NCBI RefSeq assembly: GCF_025642255.1
Contig: NZ_CP106759.1
Coordinates: 1,825,501-1,889,500, forward strand
Length of the DNA: 64,000 bases
Origin: Stenotrophomonas maltophilia
GTDB taxonomy: Bacteria > Pseudomonadota > Gammaproteobacteria > Xanthomonadales > Xanthomonadaceae
Reading direction: 5' to 3'
The position numbers were made by a program, and so were the translations under genes. The notes below the pieces were generated by a model. That model searched no databases, was not told where the DNA came from, and saw only the letters and a program-made list of their open reading frames with translations. This document shows positions 22,111 to 31,705 of the stretch, in pieces (positions within the stretch are counted from its first letter, which is position 1; each line of letters starts with the position of its first letter).

Positions 22111-22851
22111 TTACTTCCTGTCCTTCTTGATCATCGCGTCGATGCGCGCGGCGCGGGCTTCCGAGCCGGGGTGCGACGACATCAGGCCGCCTTCGCTGGA
22201 CAGCTTGCGGAACATGCTGGCCAGGGCTGCCGGATCATAGTTGTGGCGCTTCATGAACTGGTAGCCGTACTCGTCCGCCGCGCTCTCTTCCTTCTGCGAG
22301 AACTGGGCGTTGACGAAACCCTCGGCGAGGTCGCCGAGCTGGCCCTGGCTGAGCTGGGTCAGGTTGCCGTTGCCCGACGCTGCCAGGCCTTCGCGGCCGG
22401 CCGATGCGAGCAGCGCGGTGCGCATCTTGGTCTTGCTGTGGCCCAGCTTCACGTGGCCGATTTCGTGGCCGATCACGCCACGCACCTCGTCATCGCTGGC
22501 CATGTCCATCAGGCCGGTGTAGACGCGGACGCAGCCGTTGGCCATCGCCCAGGCGTTGACATCGGCGGTCCGGTAGACCTTGAAGTTCAGGTTCAGGCCG
22601 TCCTCGTTGGCGAGCCCCTGGGTGATCTTGGCCAGGCGCTGGGCATAGGGATCGTTGGCGGGTGCCAGCTGGTTCTCCTTGTCCATGTAGGCGCAGGCCT
22701 GGTCGGCGGCCGCCGAGACCTCTGCGTCGGACAGGGTCAGCGCCTTGCCGGCCTTCAGGCCGGTGCTGGTCAGGCCCTTCAGGTCGATGGCCGAGGCATT
22801 GGCGGCCAGCAGGCAGGCGGCCAGGCACAGGGTGGAACGCATGATCTTCAT
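22111..22851 (-). CDS. M48-family zinc metalloprotease, exported
   Basis: A 246-residue exported protease. The start MKIMRSTLCLAACLLAANAS gives a signal peptide, with a ribosome site AAGGAG just upstream; the longer frame is unlikely. The HEIGHVKLGH motif is the HExxH zinc site of M48 (Loip/BepA/YcaL-like) periplasmic proteases, and EESAADEYGYQFM supplies the third ligand. A likely role is envelope protein quality control. It is transcribed toward rpfD and divergently from prfB. Confidence 0.9.
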   Translation of the reverse strand: MKIMRSTLCLAACLLAANASAIDLKGLTSTGLKAGKALTLSDAEVSAAADQACAYMDKENQLAPANDPYAQRLAKITQGLANEDGLNLNFKVYRTADVNAWAMANGCVRVYTGLMDMASDDEVRGVIGHEIGHVKLGHSKTKMRTALLASAGREGLAASGNGNLTQLSQGQLGDLAEGFVNAQFSQKEESAADEYGYQFMKRHNYDPAALASMFRKLSSEGGLMSSHPGSEARAARIDAMIKKDRK

Positions 22852-23034
22852 TGAAATGGTGCTCCTTGGATTGGGATGGGCCGCGCGTCCCCCTGTTGCC
22901 GCGGCGGCCGGGAAGTCTACCGGCTTCAGCCCGCCCCGTGTCCAGCCGCCGGCCGGGCCGCTGGGGGTGCCTCGCCGCCTGCCGGGCGCCTGCGTTATCA
23001 TTGGCAGTCATTTTTTGAACGCACGACCGCCGAC

Positions 23035-24160
23035 ATGATCGAACTGAATCCTGTCCGCCAGCGCATCACCGATCTGACCGATCGCGTGCTGTCGCTTCGG
23101 GGGTATCTTTGACTACGACGCCAAGAAAGAGCGTCTTGAAGAAGTAACGCGGGAGCTTGAAAACCCCGACGTCTGGAACAACGCCGAGTACGCCCAGAAC
23201 CTGGGGCGCGAGCGATCCAGCCTGGAAAAGACCGTGGGCGGCATCGCCTCGGTGCTCGATGGCCTGAAGGATGCGACCGAGCTGCTGGAGCTGGCCGAGT
23301 CCGAGCAGGACGAGGACACCGCGCTGGCCGTGGTTGCCGATCTGGACAAGCACCAGTCGCACGTCGAGAAGCTGGAGTTCCAGCGCATGTTCTCCGGCGA
23401 GATGGACAATGCCGCTGCGTTCGTCGACATCCAGGCCGGTGCCGGTGGTACCGAAGCCCAGGACTGGGCCGAGATCCTGCTGCGCATGTACCTGCGCTGG
23501 TGCGAATCGCGTGGCTGGAAGACCGAGCTGATGGAAGTTTCCGGCGGTGATGTGGCGGGCATCAAGTCGGCCACCCTGCGCGTGGAAGGTGACTATGCCT
23601 ATGGCTGGCTGAAGACCGAGACCGGCGTGCACCGCCTGGTGCGCAAGTCGCCGTTCGACTCGGACAACCGTCGCCACACCAGCTTCACCTCGGTGTTCGT
23701 TTCGCCGGAGATCGACGACAACATCGACATCACCATCAACCCGGCCGATCTGCGCACCGACGTCTACCGTTCGTCCGGCGCCGGTGGTCAGCACGTCAAC
23801 AAGACCGAGTCGGCGGTGCGTATCACCCACATTCCGACCAACATCGTGGTGGCGTGCCAGACGGGCCGCAGCCAGCACCAGAACCGCGACAACGCGATGA
23901 AGATGCTGGCCGCAAAGCTCTACGAGCTCGAGATCCAGAAGCGCAACGCGGAGAAGGATGCCGTGGAAGCGACCAAGTCCGACATCGGCTGGGGCAGCCA
24001 GATCCGCAATTACGTGCTTGATCAGAGCCGCATCAAGGACCTGCGCACGGGCATCGAGCGTTCCGATACGCAGAAGGTGCTCGATGGTGACCTCGATGAG
24101 TTCGTCGAGGCCAGCCTGAAGGCCGGCCTGGCGGTGGGGTCCAAGCGCGTCGATGCCTGA
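23035..24160 (+). CDS. prfB: Peptide chain release factor 2 (programmed +1 frameshift)
   Basis: Recognises UGA and UAA stop codons and hydrolyses peptidyl-tRNA. The first 25 codons end at an in-frame TGA (23110-23112). Shifting +1 at CTT-TGAC continues into the full factor ([12 protein letters not shown]...), giving 374 residues. The SPF anticodon-like tripeptide falls at 205-207 and GGQ at 250-252, the same numbers as I recall for E. coli RF2, confirming the shifted reading. The shift autoregulates RF2 level. It lies in the conserved rpfD-prfB-lysS region. Confidence 0.97.
23098..23113 (+). promoter_or_regulatory. prfB programmed frameshift site
   Basis: The sequence CGGGGGTATCTTTGAC has a Shine-Dalgarno-like G-run three bases before the slippery CTT-TGA codon pair. 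This is the canonical RF2 autoregulatory arrangement: low RF2 slows UGA decoding and favours the +1 shift. Confidence 0.96.
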
Positions 24161-24208
24161 TGCGCACGCCTGCGCCGATATCATCGCCTTCCGCAACGGA
24201 GGGCGATG

Positions 24209-24988
24209 ATGCGCAGCGAGAGTGAACGCAGGGAGCTCGGCGGTTTCCTCAAGGCCTGCCGCGCCCGTGTCGACCCGGCCACGCTGGGCCTGCCGGCCGG
24301 GCGCAGGCGTACCCCCGGCCTGAAGCGCGAGGAAGTGGCGCTGGCGGTGGGGGTCAGTGTCAGCTGGTACACCTGGATCGAGCAGGGACGTGAAGTGCGT
24401 GCGTCGCCGGAAGTGCTCGAGCGCCTGGCCCGGGTATTGCGGATGAGCGATGACGAGCGTGCATATGCGTTCGCGCTGTCCGGCTATGGCGTTCCGCTGG
24501 AGTCTCCAGATGAAAGCGTGACCGATGGCCTGCGCCAGCTGGTGGACGCGATGCAGCCGATCCCGGCCTACGTACGCAACACCCGTTTCGACATCCTGGC
24601 CTGGAATCCGGCCATTGCCGAACTGTTCGTCGACTACAGCCAGCTGGCGCCGCATGAGCGCAACACGCTGCGGCTGATGTTCCTGTATCCGCCTTATCGC
24701 ACGTTGATCCTCAACTGGGAGGAGATGGCCCGGGGCCTGCTGGCCGGCTTCCGCGCGGCGATGGCGCAGGCGCAGGACAAGGCGCCTTTCCTGGCGCTGG
24801 CCGAGGACATCGCTGCCCACAGCGATACGTTCCGGCAGTGGTGGCCGGAGCATGATGTGCGCCGCTTCGACGAGGGGGCGAAGAAGCTGAACCACCCCAC
24901 GCGCGGGTTGCTGGACCTGCAGTACGTGGCGCTGGTGCCGGAGAGCCGGCACGACCTGTCGTTGGTCACCTACCTGCCGCGAAAGTAG
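24209..24988 (+). CDS. XRE-family regulator with MmyB-like ligand domain
   Basis: A 259-residue transcription factor. The N-terminal helix-turn-helix (RTPGLKREEVALAVGVSVSW, YTWIEQGREVRASPEVLERL) is followed by an MmyB-like domain (FDILAWNPAIAELF, LMFLYPPYRTLILNW). Two adjacent ATGs exist (24206 and 24209); the second has better spacing from GGAGGG. It precedes the sad/acetolactate synthase-like pair by about 600 bp of repeats and may regulate it, but this is only positional. Confidence 0.88.
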   Translation: MRSESERRELGGFLKACRARVDPATLGLPAGRRRTPGLKREEVALAVGVSVSWYTWIEQGREVRASPEVLERLARVLRMSDDERAYAFALSGYGVPLESPDESVTDGLRQLVDAMQPIPAYVRNTRFDILAWNPAIAELFVDYSQLAPHERNTLRLMFLYPPYRTLILNWEEMARGLLAGFRAAMAQAQDKAPFLALAEDIAAHSDTFRQWWPEHDVRRFDEGAKKLNHPTRGLLDLQYVALVPESRHDLSLVTYLPRK

Positions 24989-25066
24989 GTGGGTCGGCAG
25001 GGCTGCGCCCTGCACCCGCAGAGGCTTCAAGCCACGGCAACGGCAACGGCGTGCATTCCGTGGGAT

Positions 25067-25168
25067 GGCGGGGCGGCGTCGAAGTGCGGGGACGCCGTGA
25101 ACCCGTCCATGGGGGCTTGGCAGCCGCATCCATGCGGCTGACACCCCGCACTCCGACGCCGCCCCGCC
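25067..25168 (+). repeat. Structured 52-bp-core repeat, unit A
   Basis: Twenty-five-base arms (25067-25091 and 25144-25168) pair with one mismatch around a core of exactly 52 bases (25092-25143). The core starts ACGCCGTGAA, then has a small hairpin (CCCGTCCATGGG), GGCTTGG, a second hairpin (CAGCCGCAT-CC-ATGCGGCTG) and ACA. The folded shape is a long stem closing two short hairpins. Confidence 0.85.
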
Positions 25169-25242
25169 TCTGACAATTTCCCGCGGCTGTGGGTGGGTGT
25201 CGACCTTGGTCGGCACATCTTTCAGATATCGAATGAAATTCC

Positions 25243-25283
25243 GGGGTCAGATCCGTTTTCCTGCGGAAAACGGATCTGACCCC
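25243..25283. repeat. 41-bp perfect palindromic repeat
   Basis: Nineteen-base perfect arms, the left being GGGGTCAGATCCGTTTTCC, around the loop TGC. It is identical to the copy at 62659-62699 and degenerate at 4466-4506. It sits between units A and B. Confidence 0.92.
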
Positions 25284-25314
25284 GAGAGTACTTCCAACAG
25301 ATCGCGGGAAACTG

Positions 25315-25366
25315 TGTCCGCGGCATGGATGCCGCGGCCAAGCCCCCATGGAGGGGTTCACGACGT
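25315..25366 (-). repeat. Structured 52-bp-core repeat, unit B (inverted)
   Basis: Read on the minus strand, this is again a 52-base core: ACGTCGTGAA, hairpin CCCCTCCATGGG, GGCTTGG, hairpin CCGCGGCAT-CC-ATGCCGCGG, ACA. Immediate flanks are not self-complementary here; instead they match, in reverse complement, the outer flanks of unit A. Confidence 0.8.
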
Positions 25367-25586
25367 CTTCCGCCATCGGCCCCACCCCGCCATCCCGCAG
25401 GAATCCAGCTTCTGCTGTTGCTTGGCTGTGGCGTAGGGGGCAGGGCGCAGCCCTGCCAGCAACCCATTCAGGCAGGTAAGTGCAGGTCACAGGATAAGCA
25501 GACGCCTTGTTGCGCGGCAGCTTCGGGTCCACATTCCTGACAGGAGACGGGCAATCGGCCCGTTGCCGAGACAACAGGAGCCCTGC

Positions 25587-26972
25587 ATGTCCGCTGCCCC
25601 CGCCATTGCGATTTCCCTCGATCCGGCCACCGGCCAGGAAATCGCCCGCCATCCCTTCGTTACCGACACCGAGCTGGAGGTGATCCTCGATCGAGGCCAG
25701 GCCGGCTTTGCCGCCTGGAGCGCGCAGTCGCTGGAGCAGCGCGCCGATGTACTGCGTGCGATGGCCGCGGTCCTGCGCCGCGACCGCGAATCGCTTGCGG
25801 CGCTGGCCACCGCCGAGATGGGCAAGGTCCATGCCGAATCGTTGGCCGAAATCGAGAAGTGCGCGGTGCTCTGCGAGTGGTATGCGGATAACGGCGCACA
25901 GTATCTGCGCGACGAGCCGACGCTGGTTCCCGATGACAAGGCCTACGTGTCCTACCTGCCACTGGGCGTGGTGCTGGGCATCATGCCGTGGAATTTCCCG
26001 TACTGGCAGGTGATGCGCGCAGCCGTGCCGATCCTGATGGGTGGCAATGGTTTCCTGCTCAAGCCGGCCGAGAACATCGTCGGTACCGCCCATCTGCTCG
26101 ATGCCGCCTGGCGCGACGCGGGCCTGCCGGAAGGCACCTTCATCGCCGCCAACATCAGCCGTGAGGGCACCAGTCGTGCCATCGCCGATGACCGCATCGC
26201 AGCTGTCACCCTGACCGGCAGCGTCGGCGCAGGCCGCAGCATTGCCGCGCAGGCCGGGCAGGCATTGAAGAAGGTCGTGCTGGAACTGGGGGGCTCGGAC
26301 CCCTTCATCGTGCTGGACGATGCCGACCTCGACGCGGCGGTGGATGCGGCACTCGCCTCGCGCTTCCAGAACACCGGACAGGTCTGCATCGCCGGCAAGC
26401 GCATCATCGTCGAGGACGGCGTGTACGACCGTTTCGTGGCGCAGTTCTGCGCGAAGGTGCAGGCGCTGACCGTCGGTGATGGCCGTGAACCGGGCAACCG
26501 CATCGGTCCCATGGCCCGGCAGGACCTGCTCGAGCAGCTCGATGCGCAGGTGCGTGCATCGGTAGAGGCCGGTGCGCAGCTGCTGGTCGGCGGTCATCAG
26601 CTGGATCGTCCGGGCAGCTTCTATGCCCCCACGGTGTTGGCCGGTGTCGAGCCGGGCATGCAGGCGTTCGATACCGAGACCTTCGGCCCGGTGGCTTCGA
26701 TCAGCCGCGCACGCGATGCCGATCATGCGGTGGAGCTGGCCAACCAGAGCGAATTCGGCCTCAGCGGCAACCTGTGGAGCGGCGATCGCGAGCGCGCGAT
26801 GCGGCTGGCACGCAGGCTGCAGACCGGCGGCGTGTTCGTCAACGGCTTCTCCGCGTCCGACCCGCGCGTGCCGATCGGTGGCGTGAAGAAGAGTGGCTTC
26901 GGCCGCGAGCTGTCGCATTTCGGCATCCGCGAGTTCGTGAACGCGCAGACCGTGTGGTTCGACCGTCGTTGA
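25587..26972 (+). CDS. sad: Succinate-semialdehyde dehydrogenase, Sad/YneI type
   Basis: Oxidises succinate semialdehyde (or a similar aldehyde) to the acid with NAD(P)+. The 461-residue product closely follows the E. coli Sad (YneI) pattern: GIMPWNFPYWQVMRAAVPI, VLELGGSDPFIV with catalytic E233, and FQNTGQVCIAGKRI with nucleophile C267. The ending GVKKSGFGRELSHFGIREF is also typical. The ATG at 25587 has an AACAGGAG ribosome site. It is followed 64 bp later by an acetolactate synthase-like gene and is probably co-transcribed with it. The true aldehyde substrate is not determined by sequence. Confidence 0.88.
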   Translation: MSAAPAIAISLDPATGQEIARHPFVTDTELEVILDRGQAGFAAWSAQSLEQRADVLRAMAAVLRRDRESLAALATAEMGKVHAESLAEIEKCAVLCEWYADNGAQYLRDEPTLVPDDKAYVSYLPLGVVLGIMPWNFPYWQVMRAAVPILMGGNGFLLKPAENIVGTAHLLDAAWRDAGLPEGTFIAANISREGTSRAIADDRIAAVTLTGSVGAGRSIAAQAGQALKKVVLELGGSDPFIVLDDADLDAAVDAALASRFQNTGQVCIAGKRIIVEDGVYDRFVAQFCAKVQALTVGDGREPGNRIGPMARQDLLEQLDAQVRASVEAGAQLLVGGHQLDRPGSFYAPTVLAGVEPGMQAFDTETFGPVASISRARDADHAVELANQSEFGLSGNLWSGDRERAMRLARRLQTGGVFVNGFSASDPRVPIGGVKKSGFGRELSHFGIREFVNAQTVWFDRR

Positions 26973-27036
26973 CGCACGGCTTGCATCCTTCCTGTAACGA
27001 TCCACCACCAGTCCAGTGAAGAGGGACGGCATTCCC

Positions 27037-28677
27037 ATGTCCAAGGGTTCAGATCTGCTTGTCGCGGCGCTCGAGAACGAGGGCGTCGAACGTATTTTCG
27101 GTATTCCCGGCGAAGAGAACCTCGATGTCGTCGAGTCGCTGCGCCATTCCAGCATCGAGCTGGTCATCACCCGCCATGAGCAGGCGGCGGTGTTCATGGC
27201 GGCCACCTACGGACGCCTGACCGGCAAGCCGGGCGTGTGCCTGGCCACGCTCGGCCCGGGTGCCCTCAACTTCACCACCGGTGCGGCCTACGCGCTGCTG
27301 GGCGCATGGCCGGTGATCATGATCACCGGGCAGAAGGGCATCGTCGCCAGCAAGCAGGCGCGCTTCCAGATCGTCGACATCGTCAGCACGATGAAGCCGC
27401 TGACCAAGCAGGCGCGGCAGATCGTATCGGCGCGCACCATCCCGACCATCGTCCGCGAGGCATTCCGTGTCGCGCAGGAAGAACGTCCGGGCCCGGTCCT
27501 GCTGGAACTGCCGGAGGACATCGCGGCCACTGAAGTCGAGGATGTGGCATTGATCCCGACGCATGCGGTGGATCGACCGATCGCCAGTCCCGAGGCGCTC
27601 GATCGCGCCGCGCAGATCATCCGCAATGCGAAGCGTCCGCTGCTGATGATCGCGTCCGCGGCGTCACGGCCGCAGTCCAGCGAGGCGCTGTCAGCCTTCG
27701 TACTGCGTGCCGGCATTCCCTTCTTCACCACGCAGATGGGCAAGGGTGCGGTAGCGGGCGGATCGGGCCTGTACATGGGGACCGCCGCGCTGACCGAGCG
27801 CGACTATGTGCACATGGCCATCGACCAGGCCGACGTGATCGTCACCATCGGCCATGAAGTGACCGAGAAGCCGCCTTTCGTGATGCGACCCGGCGGACCG
27901 ACCGTCATCCACATCGGCTATTCGCAGGCGGCGGTCGAGCAGGTCTACTTCCCGCAGGTGGAGGTGATCGGCGATATCGGCCGCTCGCTGACCCAGCTGG
28001 CCGACCGCATTGAAGGCCAGGTGGCCCATGCCGATGCACTGCTGCCGCTGCGGGCCACCATCCTCGACCATCTCGCCGACCGTGCCGAAGAGGCCCGGTT
28101 CAGCCCGCAGCGGCTGGTCCACGACGTGCGCCGGGTGATGCCGCCCGACGGCATCGTGGCGCTGGACAATGGCATGTACAAGATATGGTTCGCGCGCAAT
28201 TACCGCACCCAGGTAGCCAATACGCTGCTTCTGGACAATGCGCTTGCCACGATGGGTGCGGGCCTGCCTTCGGCGATCATGGCCTCGATCCTGTACCCGC
28301 AGCGCCGGGTGCTGGCGGTGTGTGGCGACGGCGGCTTCATGATGAACAGCCAGGAGCTGGAAACCGCGCGGCGGCTGGGGCTGAACCTGGTGGTGCTGAT
28401 CCTCAACGATGGTGCCTACGGCATGATCCGCTGGAAGCAGGCGGTGGATGGCTTCACCGACTATGGGATGACCTTCGGCAATCCGGACTTCGTCAGGTAC
28501 GCCGAGGCCTATGGTTGCAAGGGCCACGAAGTGACGGCCATCGAGCAGTTCATCCCGACGCTGGAGGCGGCGTTCAACGAAGGCGGGGTGCACCTGGTGT
28601 CGGTGCCGATCGACTATTCGGAGAACGAGCGGGTGCTGGTGGATGAATTGCGGCAGGCGTTCCCCGGGAATGCCTGA
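27037..28677 (+). CDS. Acetolactate synthase-like thiamine-diphosphate enzyme
   Basis: A 546-residue ThDP-dependent enzyme. The N-terminal PYR domain has the catalytic glutamate context [10 protein letters not shown], and the PP domain has the cofactor motif [18 protein letters not shown]...NDGAYG. It resembles single-subunit AlsS-type acetolactate synthases; no small regulatory subunit follows, so it is probably catabolic rather than an ilvBN partner. Start MSKGSDLL was preferred over an upstream GTG. Pairing with an aldehyde dehydrogenase leaves open a different ThDP reaction (decarboxylase or carboligase). Confidence 0.8.
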   Translation: MSKGSDLLVAALENEGVERIFGIPGEENLDVVESLRHSSIELVITRHEQAAVFMAATYGRLTGKPGVCLATLGPGALNFTTGAAYALLGAWPVIMITGQKGIVASKQARFQIVDIVSTMKPLTKQARQIVSARTIPTIVREAFRVAQEERPGPVLLELPEDIAATEVEDVALIPTHAVDRPIASPEALDRAAQIIRNAKRPLLMIASAASRPQSSEALSAFVLRAGIPFFTTQMGKGAVAGGSGLYMGTAALTERDYVHMAIDQADVIVTIGHEVTEKPPFVMRPGGPTVIHIGYSQAAVEQVYFPQVEVIGDIGRSLTQLADRIEGQVAHADALLPLRATILDHLADRAEEARFSPQRLVHDVRRVMPPDGIVALDNGMYKIWFARNYRTQVANTLLLDNALATMGAGLPSAIMASILYPQRRVLAVCGDGGFMMNSQELETARRLGLNLVVLILNDGAYGMIRWKQAVDGFTDYGMTFGNPDFVRYAEAYGCKGHEVTAIEQFIPTLEAAFNEGGVHLVSVPIDYSENERVLVDELRQAFPGNA

Positions 28678-28678
28678 G

Positions 28679-28740
28679 GTAGCGCCGGGCCACGCCCGGG
28701 GATTCCTGCCGACTGACCGCCGGGCATGGCCCGGCGCTAC
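28679..28740. repeat. Inverted pair of SMAG-type REP elements
   Basis: Two GTAG-headed hairpin repeats face each other: GTAGCGCCGGGCCACGCCCG on the plus strand from 28679, and its counterpart ending in CTAC at 28740. This is the inverted dimer form of the S. maltophilia GTAG (SMAG) REP family. It lies two bases after the preceding stop and may affect termination or mRNA stability. Confidence 0.85.
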
Positions 28741-28846
28741 CGGGCCGTGGGCGCCGGCCAGGGCCGGGGCAGGGTGGTTTTGCTATGCTGTGCAGCCGGC
28801 CGTGCCGGGCGCAAGACTCCCCCAACTACACGATTCCCGCAGATCC

Positions 28847-30358
28847 ATGAGCGAAGCTACCGAAACCCCTTCCGTCGACGAAAACAAGTTGATCGCCGAG
28901 CGCCGCGAGAAACTCAAAGCGCTGCGCGGGCAGGGGATCGCGTACCCGAACGACTTCCGTCGCGAGGACTTCGCCGGCCAGCTGCAGGACGAGTACAGCG
29001 ACGCCGAAACCTGGACCGCCGAGGCCCTGGAAGCCAATGGCCGCCAGGTGCGCATGGCCGGACGCCTGATGGCCAAGCGCATCATGGGCAAGGCCAGCTT
29101 CGCCCAGATCCAGGACGAGTCCGGCCGCATCCAGCTGTTCCTGCAGGGCGCGGCCCTGGGCGATGACTACGCTGCTTTCAAGGGCTGGGACGTGGGTGAC
29201 ATCATCGCCGTCGAGGGCGGCCTGACCCGTACCCGTACCGGCGAACTGTCGGTCAAGGCCGCAACGATCCGACTGCTGACCAAGTCGCTGCGTCCGCTTC
29301 CGGACAAGTGGCATGGCCTGGCCGACGTCGAGCAGCGCTACCGCCAGCGTTACGTCGATCTGATCGTGACCCCGGAGTCGCGCGCGGTGTTCATCAAGCG
29401 CTCGAAGATCATCCGTGCCATGCGCGCGTGGCTGGACAACCGCGACTTCCTCGAAGTCGAGACGCCGATGATGCATTACATCCCCGGCGGTGCGGCGGCC
29501 AAGCCGTTCACCACCCATCACAACGCGCTGGACCTGGACCTGTACCTGCGCGTAGCGCCGGAGTTGTACCTGAAGCGCCTGACCGTCGGTGGCCTGGAGC
29601 GGGTGTACGAAATCAACCGCAATTTCCGCAATGAAGGCGTCAGCACCCGGCACAACCCGGAGTTCACCATGATGGAGCTGTACGAGGCCTACGCCACGTA
29701 CAACGAGATCATGGACCTGACCGAAGGCGTGATCCGGGACGTGGCCAGGACGGTGAACGGCACTACCGAAGTGGAGTGGGACGGCGCGAAGATCGATCTC
29801 GGCCCGGCGTTCCGCCGCTGGCGGATGGACGAGGCCGTGCGGCACCACAATCCGGAGATCTCCGCTGCCGACTGCACCGACCGCGAAGCGCTGCTGCGGC
29901 ACTGCGAGCGCCTGAAGATCAAGGTCAAGCCGTCCTACGGCTGGGGCAAGCTGCTGCTGGAGATCTTCGAAGCCACCGTCGAGCACACCCTGATCCAGCC
30001 CACCTTCATCACCGATCATCCGGTGGAGGTCTCGCCGCTGGCGCGTGCCAACGACAACGACCCCGGCTACACCGATCGCTTCGAGCTGTTCGTGAACGGC
30101 AAGGAGCTGGCCAACGGCTTCTCCGAGCTGAACGACCCGGAGGATCAGGCCCAGCGTTTCCAGGCCCAGGTGGCCGCCAAGGAGGGGGGCGATGACGAGG
30201 CCATGCACTACGACGCCGACTACATCCGCGCGCTGGAGTACGGCATGGCGCCGACCGGCGGCCTCGGCATCGGCGTCGACCGCCTGGTGATGCTGCTGAC
30301 CGGCAGCAGCTCCATCCGCGACGTGCTGCTGTTCCCGTACATGCGTCCGGAGCACTGA
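28847..30358 (+). CDS. lysS: Lysyl-tRNA synthetase, class II
   Basis: Charges tRNA-Lys. The product is 503 residues, as expected. The N-terminal OB-fold anticodon-binding domain ([20 protein letters not shown]) is followed by class II motifs: motif 2 ([20 protein letters not shown]) and motif 3 ([14 protein letters not shown]). The ATG at 28847 gives the conventional start; the upstream extension runs through the SMAG repeats and is not coding. It lies between prfB and rpfG as in Xanthomonas. Confidence 0.97.
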   Translation: MSEATETPSVDENKLIAERREKLKALRGQGIAYPNDFRREDFAGQLQDEYSDAETWTAEALEANGRQVRMAGRLMAKRIMGKASFAQIQDESGRIQLFLQGAALGDDYAAFKGWDVGDIIAVEGGLTRTRTGELSVKAATIRLLTKSLRPLPDKWHGLADVEQRYRQRYVDLIVTPESRAVFIKRSKIIRAMRAWLDNRDFLEVETPMMHYIPGGAAAKPFTTHHNALDLDLYLRVAPELYLKRLTVGGLERVYEINRNFRNEGVSTRHNPEFTMMELYEAYATYNEIMDLTEGVIRDVARTVNGTTEVEWDGAKIDLGPAFRRWRMDEAVRHHNPEISAADCTDREALLRHCERLKIKVKPSYGWGKLLLEIFEATVEHTLIQPTFITDHPVEVSPLARANDNDPGYTDRFELFVNGKELANGFSELNDPEDQAQRFQAQVAAKEGGDDEAMHYDADYIRALEYGMAPTGGLGIGVDRLVMLLTGSSSIRDVLLFPYMRPEH

Positions 30359-30386
30359 GCCGGGGTTTTGTGACTCCCGTTTGTGC

Positions 30387-30411
30387 GCGCCGTCCCGAAA
30401 CGGGACGGCGC
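30387..30411. terminator. Perfect 11-bp hairpin after lysS
   Basis: GCGCCGTCCCG-AAA-CGGGACGGCGC is a perfect stem with a 3-nt loop, 28 bases after lysS and 154 bases before rpfG. It lacks a T-run, so it may be a weak terminator or a structured 5' leader element of the rpfGC transcript. Confidence 0.5.
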
Positions 30412-30564
30412 AATTGACGTCTCTGGCACTCGGCGTATCGTAATTGCACTACCTTGACGCCGGCTATGGCTTGATCGGTGACGGGGAAGAGCGCAATGTG
30501 GAGAGCCCGCTTCACAATGTGACCACGATCATGAACCGGGACGCATGACACGGGAGTCAGTCCG

Positions 30565-31704
30565 ATGCAGGGTGCCAGCGTGCGCAGCGGCAGCGTTTCC
30601 ACGCCTGCTGATGACCAAGCGTGGTCGAGAAACCAGGCGGAGTACACGTTGAACATCGTCATCGTCGATGACCAGACCTCCGCGCGGACGATGCTGCGGC
30701 ACGTCATCGAGGACATCGCGCCGGAACTGAGCGTGCATGACTTCGGCGATCCCCTGACCGCGCTGGCCTGGTGCGAATCGCACCCGGTCGACCTGCTGCT
30801 GCTCGACTACCGCATGCCGGAAATGGACGGGCTGGAATTCGCCCGCCGCTTCCGGCGCCTGCCCAAACATCGCGACATCCCCGTGATCCTGATCACCGTG
30901 GTGGGCGACGAGCCGATCCGGCAGGCCGCGCTGGAGGCAGGCGTGATCGACTTCCTGGTCAAGCCGATCCGCCCGCGCGAACTGCGGGCGCGCTGCTACA
31001 ACCTGCTGCAGCTGCGCCAGCAGACCGAGAACGTGAAACAGCGCGCGCTGTCACTGGAACAGCGCCTGCTCGCCAGCATGCACGAGGTCGAGGAGCGGGA
31101 GCGCGAGACCTTGTCGCGATTGGCTCGTGCGATCGAGTTTCGTGACGCCGGCACCAGTGCCTACCTGGAGCGGATGGCCCGCGTGGCCGGGCTTATCGCC
31201 GAGCAGCTGGGCCTGCCGGAAGACGAGGTGCGGCTGATCGAGATGGCGGCGCCCCTGCACGACATGGGCAAGATCGCCATACCGGATGCGGTGCTGCTCA
31301 AGCAGGGCAAGCTCAATGAAGAGGAGCTGGCGATCATGCGCCGTCACCCGCGCATCGGCCATGAACTGCTCAGCGGCAGCCAGAACCGCTTCATCCAGGT
31401 CGGTGCGCTGATCGCGCTGCGCCACCATGAACGCTACGACGGCAGTGGTTACCCCGATGGGCTGGTAGGCGAAGCGATTCCACTGGAAGCGCGCATCGTT
31501 GCCGTCGCCGATGTCTTCGACGCCCTGATTTCCCCGCGTCCATACAAGGAAGCCTGGACGATGGAAGCAACGCTGGCCTATCTGTATGCCCAGCGTGGCC
31601 GCCTGTTCGACCCCCGCTGCGTGGATGCGCTGCTGCGGGGCCGCCAGCAACTGCTGGACATCTGCGCGCAGCACTCGACGGCCTCCACGCGACCGGGTGG
31701 ATGA
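30565..31704 (+). CDS. rpfG: RpfG, HD-GYP cyclic-di-GMP phosphodiesterase response regulator
   Basis: Degrades cyclic di-GMP when phosphorylated by RpfC in response to DSF. The 379-residue protein has a receiver domain with phospho-acceptor D81 (LLLLDYRMPEMDG) and K in FLVKPIRP. An HD-GYP domain follows, with H232-D233 in LHDMGKIAIPD, the HHERYDGSGYP metal and GYP motif (GYP at 295-297), and VADVFDALISPRPYKEAW. Its stop is followed one base later by the rpfC ATG, so the pair is coupled. Xanthomonas RpfG carries D80, so the numbering agrees to one residue. Confidence 0.97.
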   Translation: MQGASVRSGSVSTPADDQAWSRNQAEYTLNIVIVDDQTSARTMLRHVIEDIAPELSVHDFGDPLTALAWCESHPVDLLLLDYRMPEMDGLEFARRFRRLPKHRDIPVILITVVGDEPIRQAALEAGVIDFLVKPIRPRELRARCYNLLQLRQQTENVKQRALSLEQRLLASMHEVEERERETLSRLARAIEFRDAGTSAYLERMARVAGLIAEQLGLPEDEVRLIEMAAPLHDMGKIAIPDAVLLKQGKLNEEELAIMRRHPRIGHELLSGSQNRFIQVGALIALRHHERYDGSGYPDGLVGEAIPLEARIVAVADVFDALISPRPYKEAWTMEATLAYLYAQRGRLFDPRCVDALLRGRQQLLDICAQHSTASTRPGG

Positions 31705-31705
31705 G

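Larger units (their letters stand above)
24989..25586. repeat. Intergenic region made of composite palindromic repeats
   Basis: No gene is supported here. The 600 bp hold a composite element: forward unit A (25067-25168), the 41-bp palindrome (25243-25283) and an inverted core copy B (25315-25366). On the outer edges lie related sequences: CAACGGCAACGGC on the left, and an opposed AGCAACAGC-like stretch on the right strand. A GGCAGGG/CCCTGCC motif occurs at both outer ends. The left outer arm of A also resembles the right flank of B in reverse complement, so the whole block is roughly palindromic. The same arrangement recurs at 62.5-62.9 kb. Confidence 0.75.

Noticed and set aside
24989..25586. 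Insertion sequence or transposase remnant
   Set aside because: No transposase-like reading frame, terminal inverted repeat pair with target duplication, or integrase signature was seen; the structure is nested palindromes only.
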